NCBI RefSeq assembly: GCF_000150275.1
Contig: NW_002060946.1
Coordinates: forward strand, 2,437,454-2,501,453
Length of the DNA stretch: 64,000 bases
Source of the DNA: Trichoplax adhaerens
Taxonomy: Eukaryota; Placozoa; Uniplacotomia; Trichoplacea; Trichoplacidae
Direction: 5' to 3'
Notes under the pieces: generated by a model
Told to the model about the DNA's origin: nothing
Database searches by the model: none
What the model saw: only the letters and a program-made list of their open reading frames with translations
Program-made: the position numbers and the translations under genes
In this document: piece after piece, positions 39,101 through 51,391 of the stretch
Layout: every line of letters starts with the position of its first letter
How positions within the stretch are numbered: the first letter of the stretch is position 1

Positions 39101-42100
39101 ATTATCATCGCACGTAAAATTTTTAGTTCGTAGAAAGTATTATTATTACCGCCATAGCATATAGAGCTAGTGAAATCAAGAAAGAAGTGATAAATGCAAT
39201 ATAAATATCGATGAGTAAATATGTCCAAACACTCAATTGCTAAAGTTACAGTATGTGGATGTATTCTAATTTGAATATCTGCTATGAAAAATGATAATTT
39301 TAGAGCAACACAAGTTAATATTATATAAAAATTAGTATAGAAAGGTAATAATTCTTAGAATCTAGCAAAGTAAACAACTTGTGCAGTATACAACGACTGA
39401 TCTCATCCACTGGACACGAAGATTGTACAAATAGTGATTAAATTATTATTATTCCCCATTATAATAACGCTATGCAGAATGAACTATAAATATACTTGGG
39501 GTTTCAAATAAGCCAGACAGTAGCAATAGTACAGTGCAGTGTACATATATTATTATTAGTCATTAGCTACAATTAATAAATCGGAAGAAATGTATAATAA
39601 AACATTCTGCACTAACAGTTATATTACTTATTAATTAAAGAAAACAAAAATTTTAGTTAAAGGTTCATTAAGGTTGAAAAATGTTTTAAATATAAAAGTG
39701 TAACTCATATTGTTGATGTTTACCAATAAATATAAGTATTAAACATAAGTATTAATTAGAACAGCCTCAGAAGGGATGAGAGTTTGAAGAGACTTTCGTG
39801 CAGAGTATCGTATTTATGTAAAAAAGTTTTGCACAAAATCTTTTTCTATTCTCCTCTTCAGAGATTTACAGACATAGGCCTCCAAACGATTAGCGCACTT
39901 TATTACTGTTCTGTAGTATAAGTTTTATCACTTCTGACTTTTCAAAATTAGCCGCTCTTTTAAAATGGGTAGTAACATTGCAGCAAACAAATGATTAAAG
40001 TTAGAATACTCTACTTTGATATTATGGGTAAAGATTATATAGCCAATTTTCAATCAGCAAACATCTTGGATACGTTCAAGAATACTTTGACTTAACTGGG
40101 CATTACCATATTATAGCCTAGAAAATTTTCGAATTTAACTAAAACGATAATGCATAAGTGAGAGGATACGAATTGATATGTCTAATTTAGTACTGGAGCT
40201 AAGAGCGATATAGCAGTTATGTAACAGTTTCCAATAGTACTACATTCACTAGTAAAGTTAGAATTTCGCATTCATTACTGAATAATCTGCAAGTAATTTA
40301 TGGAGTCACGGCAATATATACCTTCATTGAGTAATAGGAATATATCGTAGTGCATTGGCTAATTTTACCCCTGAGATATATACTTGGCCAAATGTCGGAA
40401 CTGATAGTTACCATGGGTGCGCAACAGGTCAAACCGGTTAAAAAAAAAATAGGAGTAAACAATCTTGGTAACTTGCTGAAATAGTGATTATAAAGTCTAT
40501 AAATTTATGGAAGCCAAAACATTGGGATTTATTGTCAGATATTGATATGAATAGTTTAACCATTTAATGGTCTGGTCTAAGATTGAACCTTTATATCATA
40601 TGCTGTAAGATTCACATGATTAATTTATATAGATAAAATATAAATAGACTATAGTATTGGAATTTATTCTTTTAAGTAATAAAATTGAGTTTGTGAAATT
40701 TATCGAGACTGAAGTTACGCTTTGCTTATATATTATGCACGCGTTATACTGTGTACCAGTATTATTAGAAATAGCTATTAGATGGACTACAAATCTTACT
40801 AACTTCATTAAGGTTAAGCGTATAAGCGCAATACTATATACTGCATACTATCACTATTTATGAGTAGTGATATCAGATTCGCAATTTCGGACTCAGTGTT
40901 CTAGCTCTGATAAGAATTTAACAATTTACGCAGTTATATAAGATTTGATCTGCAGCAATATGCTATACTTATAAACTTTTGATGTAATATATACTGTGCT
41001 AAACCCGTATATCGTGATTACTGACAATATTATGGAAATTTTCTTAAATGTTACGAAATATCAGGTTAAAATAAATAAATATACACTATTTGCTGAATGG
41101 CTCAAGTACTGTATGTATGACATGCACTTTGCATCAGTACAAAATAGCTTTCGCACTTTACTGGACTATGACTACATTCAGCGTCCTGCATGTACAGCAG
41201 CATATGAGAATGAGTATTTAGACTCTGCATGTGCTCATCCATTAAATTATTATCCTCTAATTTAATCATTATATCTGGGAATGGTAATGGTTACAGATGT
41301 ATAATACGCGTACAGTTAAAATGACCAGCAAAATAGTCAGCATCCGTATCTATAGTACATTATACTGAAAGGCTATTTCTTTTACTGCTAAGTAATCATA
41401 TTGGTTTACCTCTGCGGCAGTAGTACAGCCCTGTTAAAAATATGTAGCCTCAAAACAGAACATGATCAAGATATGTACGCGCACACTCCGTGAGGTAGTT
41501 TCCTATGATCAGACAGAGATGACGTTTGTAAGTAAATAGTTGAAAGAATATTAATATGGAAGAATACATCGAGTCCGGATCATATCTCTTCCAGTCTTCC
41601 TATAATGACGGTTGTTCTCAAATTCAAAATGAGGCATTACTCTATTATTATTTCCATGAAATTGAGTATACCCTTAAGTTAAAGAAGCTAAAATATCTTT
41701 AAGTAATCACGTAAGACGCTCATTGTTATTTGCTAAACAATGCTACAGCTAATTTGACAAACTTCGTAAAACTCGAAGTCAGCGAGTAATCGCCACAATG
41801 ATAATATCATATATCTTAACATTTATTAATTATAATTAATACATAACAACTTTCGGATCAAGTCGATTAAACTTTCTTCTTTTGCTCCATGATTGGCGCC
41901 ACGACAGAATATTTTAAAAATTTGACTTATTTATTTATTTATTTGTTAACGTGTGTAGTTTATGAATTGACTACTTGAAAGAGACCTTTCCTTTGTGTAC
42001 AGTATACGCGTAATGTGTCTATAGCACTTTGTATAATTATTTTTCCAGGCCCCATCTAAAATCTCTTCATTTTAAAAATTTTAAATTTAATTATTCTATT

Positions 42101-42780
42101 ATAATAAAATCTCCATCATGAAGGGGACCCAGATAAAACTTTTCTACTCGTTTCTAGTAGAATTTTAACACCGATCGGCGATAATTTATAATTATTATAT
42201 ACTATGACAGTAAACAAATCTGTATGATATAGTATTTCATGTACAGTAAAGTGGAAGTGATTTCAAAATTAATCGCAAATTAGGAAATATAATACAGTAG
42301 TTACAATGCTTCTTTTCATCCTTCAGGCTTATTATTACTCTTTGTGCTGTAGTTTCTTAGTTATAGTACGATAAAGTAGTGATAATAACAATATCAGTAA
42401 CAAGTAAAAAGTAAAGCTTAATTACTTATTTTTTGGCTACTGTACTTTAACTTTACAAACGATATTAGATTACTGCATCGTTACCGTATGAAACTAGAAG
42501 CGATGTCGATAGTAGCACAGAGCAGTGGATTGGAATCTCAATTTGATTTCTAGTTCATTAAACAACTGCAGGTATACGAAGGCATATATAAGTAATGAGC
42601 ACAAATTGAAGTACTGTACATCATCGCTAGCACATCATTTTAAAATTAGCCATCAATTACATAATTCGCATGGTGATGAACCGATGAAAATATTCAACTT
42701 TGTTTTCCTCGAGTAATTTTACTTTGAGAATAAATTTGGCGCGCTAAACAATTTATTTCATTTTATGCAAATGAATTCTC
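36127..42780. other. Long AT-rich intergenic stretch
   Basis: 5' flank of SLC28 copy B followed by 6 kb without a recognised gene. Frames at 37525-37761 (-) and 40996-41265 (+) are the longest. The first is listed separately, the second has no motif. No arrays or mobile elements stand out here. Confidence 0.45.
37525..37761 (-). CDS. Small unrecognised ORF with one or two hydrophobic segments
   Basis: A 78-codon frame starts at an ATG with an in-frame stop directly upstream and ends in TAA. It carries a hydrophobic stretch near residues 12-28 (ILFIRSVTNIFILL) and a stronger one at about 53-72 (YSLVATIMLFIINVLVNF). I see no family, no splice partner and no promoter. It may be chance in AT-rich DNA, where hydrophobic codons are common, or a remnant of a membrane-protein exon. 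Confidence 0.2.
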   Translation of the reverse strand: MLSVRILSESIGILFIRSVTNIFILLTRFNSLLQDDSNVLASAFNMRNIIKNVGYSLVATIMLFIINVLVNFSYYSTH

Positions 42781-42794
42781 CGTCATTTACTAGC

Positions 42795-43775
42795 AATGTA
42801 CAGTACAGTACTGTACTGTACACTTGTACTGTACATTAATCGAGTAGGAATGAAAAGCATTTAGAGAAGTACAGTACAGTACAGTACAGTACAGCATGTA
42901 ACATAATTACAGCATTTTATTGTTGTACTAATACATAAATTATATTATTATTTATCAATCTTAATCATTGGAATAATTTTTCGATAACAGTGTTAACATG
43001 TTGTTAAAGTAATGAATGATTGCGATTTAATACGTAAAAGGTATATTGTACTGTATAATTATCTCGGAACCTCAAAGACAGATGAATGCATCACTGTGGT
43101 TATTACTAACATGAGTCACAGACTAGCAAATACAATAGCAACAAGTTAGTAAGTCAATCAAGAAATATGACATCAAAAATGGATTCTATTTGTAAAGTCT
43201 TGTTGTAAAAAGGTGTTTTTCAAAACACAATTTTTGGCGCCAATGGCCTCCCGCTGTCTACAGATTGTGAAAAACTATTTTGATGAATCAGATTGACAAT
43301 AATATTTTGTGCTGTACTGTACTGTACTGTACAGTACTTCACACTCAGTAACATACAGTACAGTACAGTACTCTACTGTACAGTACAGTACTGTAATTCG
43401 AACAGGTTCACACTGTACTGTACGCTGTACTGTACAGTACAGTGTACAGTATGTACAGTACGGTAGTTAATAAAAAGAGTACTGTACTGCACACTGTACA
43501 GTACAGTACAAGCGGTTTTTCTGGTTTACGATTCTGTCCATCTGAACCTTTCTCACCCACACTCCCACAGTGTACAGTACTGTACACTGTATAGTACTGT
43601 ACAGTATCCAAAAAATTTTTTACTTTTGTAATACTGTACAGTACAGTATTAGTTGTAATGATCAGGCATACAGTACAGTACTGTATAGTACAATAATGTA
43701 ATGTTCAGTACGTGCGTCATTAATGTACTGTACTGTACAAAAGAGTGATGAATATGAATGGTACTGTACTGTATC
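42795..43775. repeat. Dense ACAGT/ACTGT pentanucleotide palindrome cluster
   Basis: Runs of (ACAGT)n and its complement (ACTGT)n alternate, forming palindromes such as GTACTGTACAGTAC. Blocks lie at about 42799-42833, 42870-42894, 43311-43340, 43356-43395, 43414-43461, 43482-43510, 43570-43605, 43634-43650, 43670-43692, 43725-43738 and 43760-43772. The same motif is scattered at lower density at 45-48 kb, 56-57 kb and 62.5-63.4 kb, but is rare in the first 28 kb. Confidence 0.85.
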
Positions 43776-43818
43776 TCTTAATAAATCCTTTCAAAGTTAG
43801 ATTCCATTTTTGATACCG
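43172..43818. mobile_element. Possible MITE-like element with short terminal inverted repeats
   Basis: CATCAAAAATGGATTCTATT followed by TGTAAAG at 43171-43197 is an imperfect inverted copy of 43789-43818 (CTTTCAAAGTTAGATTCCAT then TTTTGATACC). Twelve bases, ATCAAAAATGGA, are identical. The roughly 640-bp interior holds most of the palindromic ACAGT cluster and no open frame of note. I see no convincing target-site duplication. Confidence 0.3.
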
Positions 43819-43893
43819 GAACTGATGCGCATGATACGCAGAAACTACAAACTACGGTAATCAATGGGAGGAGTTGAGTACCTGCAGACTCTG

Positions 43894-43932
43894 TATATAA
43901 ATAAGACACGCTCCCATTCTTTGTCGTCAGTC
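43894..43932 (+). promoter_or_regulatory. Candidate TATA plus initiator core promoter
   Basis: TATATAAATA at 43894-43903 is followed by TCAGTC at 43927-43932, a good animal initiator whose A (43929) lies about 33 bases after TATAAATA begins. A possible non-coding first exon would run from 43929 to a donor GAG|GTAAAG at 44077/44078. The next gene on this strand is SLC28 copy C, 4.7 kb downstream; the link is inference. Confidence 0.4.
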
Positions 43933-46900
43933 TTTGTACATGACCTTACTGTATCTTCTGCGATCGTCTGATCGTTTCAGCTGACGACTCGTGGTTCAAA
44001 GGTTGCTTTCCTTTTAGGAAGATATTATTTGTGAAATTGGCGCTCAAAGAATTATTCCCAAATTTCATTTACTTGAGGTAAAGTGTTTGATGTTAGACAT
44101 AAATACAGTATGTTGCCATCTTACTAGGTACATCATGTCCGATGATAGCTAGTAGATGCGCTAGCAATAAGATTGCTTCACGAAGAGGTTAATAATTAAT
44201 TATTGATTGTTTGTATAGTTTATCATTTCCACTTATAACAACGTCTTACAATTTTTGCGCTGACTAAATATATGGCGGAGCATTGCTTGCTACGCTTGTA
44301 TTAATCAGCCTTGTATAGCTGAAAGATTCATAGTAGCATAGGCAAATAGTTCATTCTCATCCTTGACTAAATCTCACTCGATGTTGATTCTTAAAAACTT
44401 TTTAGTGTGTTCTACTACTGCACTAACCAGTGTTAAAATAGTAGTTATAATAAGCAATTAAACAAAATTGAAGGGAATATTATTTTTTTACAGTGTACTG
44501 TAGTTTTATCACGCAACTTTCGGTTACTGTATATTAAGGGGACGTATTTTCTATAGCATCTGGAAAGCTACTACTCGACTTGTCATAATTTCATATGCTT
44601 TGTTACTTTACTTTAACATATGAGTATACCATAGATTTTGCTGGTTTATAGCGGTTGTCATATCAATTACCGTAGATTCTACATACTGTATTGTATTAAG
44701 ATAAAGAATACTGTTTAGCAAATGTCGTCTGTAGTAATGTTGTACAGTAAACGTACAGTAAAATCGATGGTACAACTGTACTTTTTTGCTTTGCTTTCTA
44801 CAAATGTAGAAATTCTTTAAGAGAATGTACATTTTAGAAATGCGGTAATTTCCGGTGCCAATGAGTACGTACTAACGATATAAGTGTAAACCGTTAAAAT
44901 AATTCCAAATTAAAACTCATGGTGATTAATTTCGTTGTACGAGTTCTACTGAGGTAGTTAGTATTGCACTCGCTTTAATGCTTCCATTTTATTTTATTGG
45001 GATTTGAAATTCGATGGCTTAAGGTTAATATTGAACTTTGGTGTTCAGTCCACATGGGGACATACCGTAGTAGACATTGCTGTACCTACAGTATACACGT
45101 GCTTACGGTAGAGTATATTGTCGTACAGTATTTTTATGTTGTTGATCATTAGACGTTTTGAAACTTTAAAATACTCCACGATATACAGTCTTTATGATGT
45201 TTATCCGTAGTTTAAGGTTATTGATTCTCATGACAACCGAAGTTTTACGGTATGATAAGCGCACTCAAACGTGCTACTTTGTCGAGAGCGTTGATTTATG
45301 AAATATGTTTAGAAGTAAAAGCTGTTCTCTTTCTACAGTATACTAATTGTTTGGATTGGAATGTACTGTACCAGTGTACCCTATACAGTAGTACTAGAGC
45401 CTAGAGAAGTTAAAAATTTATCTTTATCGAACTGTACATACAGGTTTTGGTTTTTTTTTTTACGCAGTAATACAGTATTACACATTAACTCAGTAAGCCC
45501 AGTCTAATTTAATAGTGTTGAATGGGAAGATTGTTTTTACCGGAACGAAAATAGTAAAGGAGAAAATGAAAAATATTTCATGTTTTTGAACAAAGACTGT
45601 AGTACCATGGTGGTACCAGTACGGCACTTTACGTTTCACTCGCGTGCAGATTGTGTTTACGTGACTTCTGTCTTTTTTACTAAGAATAACTTCAATACAG
45701 TACAGTCCGATACTATACAGTGTACAGTACCGGTATCAGTTTGCCGGCAGGACAGTTCAGACAGCTAGCGGGCGGTACAGTTAAGATGAATAAGTTTATT
45801 GCTATGCAGTTTACTATTCGCTGCTGTGTTGACGGTTCGGTACCTTTTATCTTGAGTCTCATAATACGATTACCAAACAATGCAAGTTATTGTTGTTGAA
45901 ATGGATTTGGGGGTGTAGCCGTGTACACTTTTTATTTTTATGGGCGCTGAAAAAGAATCTGCTTCATAAAATATACCAATATATATATATAATATATAAT
46001 CTGCTTAATAAAATATAGATATATGTGCAATACTGGTATATTCCACGGGCATTGTCATGTATATATACTGTATATTACTGTATGTTCGTTCTCTTTTCTT
46101 TTCTTTTCTTTTAATCATACTACAGTATTCAAGTATGTATTGAGAGAATTGTAATAAATGAGAGGGTTTTTAGCTTAGTAAATATAAAAAACTATGACTA
46201 CTTTCAGTATACAGTATTGTACTGTACCAGTGAAATAGCCTATTTGTATAGACCGTACCGGGACCAGGATTAGACTCTTTTTCAGATTGGGCGGGAAGAA
46301 TGTTTAGTTTTAGATTCAATATCTACCTGCATGAACATATTTATACAAACGTAGTAGTGAATCATAGCAAATTAGTTGAAATAGATTTACGATTAGTAGT
46401 CTACAGCTATTGCCAGAAAATTGAAATTTTGAATGATAGCGTACTGTATGTACTCAATTTTTTAGGCATTTTTAATATTGCAGAAAGTAATACTGCACTC
46501 AAGAAAAGATGCGTGGAGATGCTAGTATCTAGCAGACTGGCACCATAGGGTTATACATACTGTGTTTACTGTGTAAAACTTTGTTGATGTACTCTAGAGT
46601 AGAAATATGAACATAATTTGAGTAAACGTAGACTTCCAGTCCTACAGTATGACCATAATGGACTGCATTAAGACTCTAACGTTCAGCGTCTATTGTGGTG
46701 TTATTGTTGATGATTGCTATTGTTATTCATTATCTTACTTGGATAAGAGTATGCAAGGAATGTTGACATAACGTACAGTACAGTACAACGAAGGGATTAG
46801 AATTAAATATTTTTCATTGCAGAAAAGTTGGATCATACGGTAGTACTCAGCTAAGAGCTTTGAACTTAACCTTAATTATAATGTACACTTGTTGAAAATG

Positions 46901-47345
46901 CTGCTAAAATCTCACCGTATTGATTGCAAATGTCATCAGTGATTATCGTAATGCACAGATTTTGCGAATGAGAATTACTGGAATGATGGGTGATTTTAAC
47001 ATTACAAGACTGATTATTATGCATTCATGTAAACTATCAATGATTTCGGGTCTTGCATATAGAAAACATTTTTGACATAGGCACTAAGGGTGATATGAAT
47101 GAATGAACTAGAGTTACCTGGTATAAAGTACAGGCAGAAGAGTTTCAATGAGCGTTAATTGAAGGAAATTTTAAAATTTTATCCCATTTATTTTATCACG
47201 ACTTGCTGATGCGTATATAGACACAATCCTAGCAGTCTTTCCGTTAAACTTATTAACAAAGTTATTCTAGTATGTTTAATTTTTAAACATGGGTAATGTC
47301 ATAATTATCAATTTTCGATAGAGTTGAAACATATTTTCCTATTCA
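43933..47345. other. Intergenic or intronic stretch with scattered palindromes
   Basis: No recognised coding exon. Contains many short ACTGTAC motifs, an ATATATAT tract with two copies of AATCTGCTT(C/A)ATAAAATATA at about 45956-46018, and a (TCTTT)n run at about 46090-46112. A frame at 46286-46548 follows an AG acceptor-like CTCTTTTTCAG but has no recognisable family. Confidence 0.4.
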
Positions 47346-47486
47346 GGCGATCTCAGATAATAGTGTTGATGCTGCAGCAGCCTTTATGTCGCAATATGTT
47401 CACCGTAATGTAGGAATATCCAGAGATTTACGATCTCTATTTCGAGATTGTTTATATCCACAACCAGTGAATACATTGTCGCGGTA
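47346..47486 (+). CDS. Coding-like terminal exon of an unrecognised gene
   Basis: A good acceptor (TTTTCCTATTCAG) is followed by 46 sense codons and TAA. The text is compositionally protein-like: SVDAAAAFMSQYVHRN, then GISRDLRSLFRDCLYPQP, with a probable amphipathic helix. This is unlike the Ile/Leu/Tyr/Asn-rich chance frames around it. I do not recognise the family and found no upstream exons in phase. An open stretch at about 46910-47080 on the same strand might belong to it. It could also be a processed remnant. Confidence 0.35.
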
Positions 47487-48608
47487 ATTTATTGGAGTAA
47501 ATACTGCAACTAACTACAGGAATACTTCATCGATCTTAGCATTGTCTTAACTGTTGGCATGTGCATGATCGCAGTACCGTATCCTCCCATATCATGCGAC
47601 CATATGGCAAGGTACAGTACTGTATGTATTCAACCCATTGTGATTGGGCGGAATGTCAAAACTTACTAAAGATAGCAATTACTGTAATTATAATTATAGT
47701 TTAATGGATAGGAGGGGTTGGGCTTGCCGTATTTAGGTAGGCTAAATGTTCCGTAGGAAAACAAGGATTATGATCTTTCATTGATAATTAAAGACTTAAA
47801 CTTGATTTGTTAATGTACGATCCTACTTACTATGTATTAGTACTAGTAGGGAATGCTAAGAGAACGCTTTTAATAAAGGTACTATACAATAGCATTATTC
47901 ACCTGTTGCCAGATCATTTACGAGAAATTACAGAGGAGTACGACAACTTGGTCTTTGTACCCTGGTTAGCTTTTGTGATTAATTATGATTGCTTATTTTT
48001 ATACTACTGAAGTATTTAAATACAATCGGGGATTCCAAGTTAAAGTAGCTGTATGTATAGAAGTTTAGAGTATGTGATAACACTCCGTCTTTAAGATGGC
48101 AGCATTGCAGTGGGTTGTTTCTTTGTTGTTATATTTTTAACTATTAACATTGCTGCAATACAAGTATGTGTATTTTTTTTGTTGGCAATGAACCGATGTT
48201 GTGTTGACATCTGCATTACGATTCAAAGTGTTTTTAAAAAATGTCAACAATTGTCGATGCTCGTTAAATAGATACTATAATATTTAGGACGTTCCAATAA
48301 CCAAATATAGCATTGCTATATCTACACCGCCCTTACCGTGACTCTCAACATTTATCGATACCTGATAGAGTCCTTTGCATTGTTTCGACTTGAAAATTTT
48401 TATGTTTTCTACGGCAGGCGTGGAATATCGATACTGTCAAATTTTATAATCTGTTAATTTAACTACGATTTTAGTTTGGTAATATCTACGATTTTCTGAT
48501 TAGATTCTCTTTATTGTACAAACATATATACAGTATCTTATTGACATATTCGTAAAGTTATCAGCACCTGACTTCATATGATTATAATAATATCTATTAG
48601 GCTTGAAT
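47487..48608. other. 5' flank of SLC28 copy C
   Basis: No coding exon recognised. A 67-codon frame at 47807-48010 lacks motifs. Presumed to hold proximal promoter or 5' UTR intron of copy C. Confidence 0.35.
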
Positions 48609-51391
48609 ATGTCGTCAAATCATCTCGATTTCGATAAGAAAGATCAGGAACATCGGTCTTCCAATACTTCAATTCATTCGCATCACAGCAATAATTCTAG
48701 GCGCCCATCTGCACATTCAACCAATTCCAAGTTGACAGATGCTGCACGACATCGTTCGATGGAGTCTGTACACTCGATAGCAGAGGGGAAAAATTCAAGA
48801 CGCTCATCAGTTGTTATGTTACCCAGTTACGATCGTATCGATGAAGTACGCCGCCCGTCGACTTCTTCTAATGCATCAAAAGTATCTTCGATGCATGGCA
48901 AATCTGTAAGTTCTGAAGCTGTCCACTAGATTTAATTGATTTTGTACAGTACTACTGTATAGTTTTACACGTGACTCACTCGAACATTACTATTTCAGAC
49001 CGTTGCTTCTTTGCAAGGTGACAAAGTTTCTGTGGAATGCATTCCGGAAGCTATCGTTGTTGCTGGGAATGGTGAGGAGCAAATGAGTAATAGCCGGAGG
49101 GGATTGTTTGGCAAAGTTAAGAATTGGTCTAAGGCGAACGGACATACTAATGTAGAGCAAGATGGAAAACCATCACCCTGCGAAGAATTCTATAATAAGC
49201 ATCAAAAAGTCATTCGCATCAACTTTTATCTATTACTAATTGGCGCATTTTTTGCCTTCCTTATCGCTGGATTAATCCTGAATTTTCCGAAAACGTTGCC
49301 ATTACTTATTATTACGGTAACCGTAATTGGTTATCTGATATACGCGTATATCCGCGATAACTATGGTGGTGCGATTTACAATGCCGTCTTTAAACCTATC
49401 TTGAATTTTGTAGACGAGAAGTGGTGGATATTGAAATGGTTAGTTTATTATAGAATGACTTTTTATGTAAAACTGCTAACTATAACTTGACATTTACTGA
49501 ATTTAATAGGTTGGTATATTTGGGCATTCTCGCCTTTCTGGTGTTTTGGCTGATATTCGATACAGGACGTCAACCTGAGCGCCTGATTTCCTTTGCCGGT
49601 CTTGTTATGTATGTTTTACTTTGCTACATCTTTTCCAAAAATCGACAAAAGGTTAGTACTGTTTATATCGTTGATAGTAAGTTATTTGTCATGAACTTCA
49701 TTAATTGATTATACGATATTAAAATACTGCATCTATCTGATCAATTCTCGTAAGTTTTAATGTACATTATTGCATTTTTGTTAACAAGGTTTACTGGCGT
49801 CAAGTATTGTGGGGTATTGGATTGCAATTTATTCTTGGCATCTTAATCCTTCGTACGCATGCTGGGTACACAGTTTTCAATTTTATTGGTAGTCAGGTTG
49901 AAGCGTTTCTTTCATATACATTTGCTGGTGCTGCATTCGTTTTTGGCGAGAAGACATTTACAAACCACTACTTCGCTTTCGCTGTAAGTTTGCACTATAA
50001 TTACTCATATCTGTATTCACATGTAAAATAACGTGAACTGGTAAAGAGTGATGCTTAATTCTATATTTGACATATTCGATAGGTTCTTCCGATTGTGGTT
50101 TTCTTTAGCGCCACCATCGCTGTTCTATATTATCTCGGTGTCATGAAATGGATTATTACAAGGATAGCTTGGCTTATGCAAATAACGATGAAGACTTCAG
50201 CAACAGAATCACTAAACGCTGCTGGAAATATCTTTATAGGACAAACGGAGGCGCCATTGCTGATCCGACCTTTCATACAATATATGACAGTCTCAGAACT
50301 TCACGCTGTTATGACTGGCGGTATGGCAACTATTGCGGGGAGTGTATTGGGTGCCTTTATTGCCTTTGGTGTTCCAGCCGCTCATTTATTAACTGCATCG
50401 GTGATGTCGGCACCAGCTGCTTTAGCAATTTCAAAATTAATGTATCCTGAGTTAGAGAAAGACATCGAGAACCTAGATGGAGATTTAGATATTAATATTG
50501 CCGATAGGTTTGTGAATGGTCGCTGATATTGTATTAATTATTATTTAAAAGTAATAGCGTTACTATTATCGTAACAATTTCTTTACTTTTTTAATGATAG
50601 CACTGAAGGAAACATAATTGAAGCGGCTTCTGGTGGTGCATCTGCTTCTATTCCTCTTGTTGCAAACATCGCTGCAAATATAATAGCATTTTTGTCTGCT
50701 CTTAAATTCTTGAATGCTGTATTAGGGTGGCTCGGTGCTATGGTTAATTATCCTCAATTAAGCTTTGAAATTATTTGCTCCTACGTCTTTATGCCTTTTG
50801 CTTTCATGATGGGCGTAGAATGGAAAGACGCTCATCGTGTGGCGGAGCTGATTGGAATGAAGACATTCCTAAACGAATTTATTGCTTATGATGCTTTATC
50901 TAAGCTGATTAAGAACAGGCTGCAATGTGAAGGTCCTTATATGAGTGTAAGTAAAAAATCCAGTTGTATAATACTTTTTATGTATATTTACTGATATTTA
51001 CTTATGCTAAATTCTGTAGCTTCGATCGGAAGTGATTGCTACTTATGCCTGTTGCGGATTTTCCAATATTGGCTCAATTGGAATCTTATTGGGAGGCTTA
51101 ACTCCCATGGCACCCAACAGACGTGGGGATCTTGCTCGTATTGCGGTTAGAGCCCTTATTTCGGCAACCATCGCCTGCTTTATGACTGCTTGTTTGGCAG
51201 GTAAGAACTTCAGTTGTTGATGTTGAGACTTTGTGAATATTCTTACGAGAATCTTTATCCCTTTAGGCATTTTATATCAGCCTTCAGAAGGGGAATTGCG
51301 TCACAACTGCACTGCAATCTTATTAATGAATTCTACAATGAATGCAACTACAATTGAACTGACCACGGTTCCTGGAACCAGCACTAATTAA
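48609..51391 (+). CDS. SLC28: Concentrative nucleoside transporter, copy C
   Basis: Third SLC28/CNT transporter, opposite orientation to A and B. Eight exons: 48609-48905, 48999-49438, 49510-49651, 49789-49983, 50083-50507, 50601-50946, 51020-51200 and 51267-51391, giving 716 residues. Signatures: GQTEAPLL 411-418, NEF 591-593, CGFSNIGS with N631 and S634. The stretch [20 protein letters not shown] is closer to human CNT3 than copies A or B are. The N-terminus is much longer (about 190 residues before the first hydrophobic segment) and Ser/Arg/His-rich with RRPS- and RRSS-type sites, suggesting phosphorylation control (inference). The C-tail carries NCT, NST and NAT glycosylation sites. Introns 5 and 7 of A/B are absent. 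An AATAAA lies at about 51709. Confidence 0.94.

Noticed and set aside
40996-41265. 89-codon plus-strand frame
   Set aside because: No recognisable domain, no promoter or splice signals, Tyr/Ile/Asn-rich as expected by chance.
46286-46548. Possible exon after CTCTTTTTCAG with an 82-codon ATG frame
   Set aside because: Part of the translation is just the ACTGTA repeat read as VLYVL; no family resemblance and no donor fits.
50148-50450. 100-codon plus-strand frame inside SLC28 copy C
   Set aside because: Out-of-frame reading of exon 5; the true frame carries GQTEAPLL.
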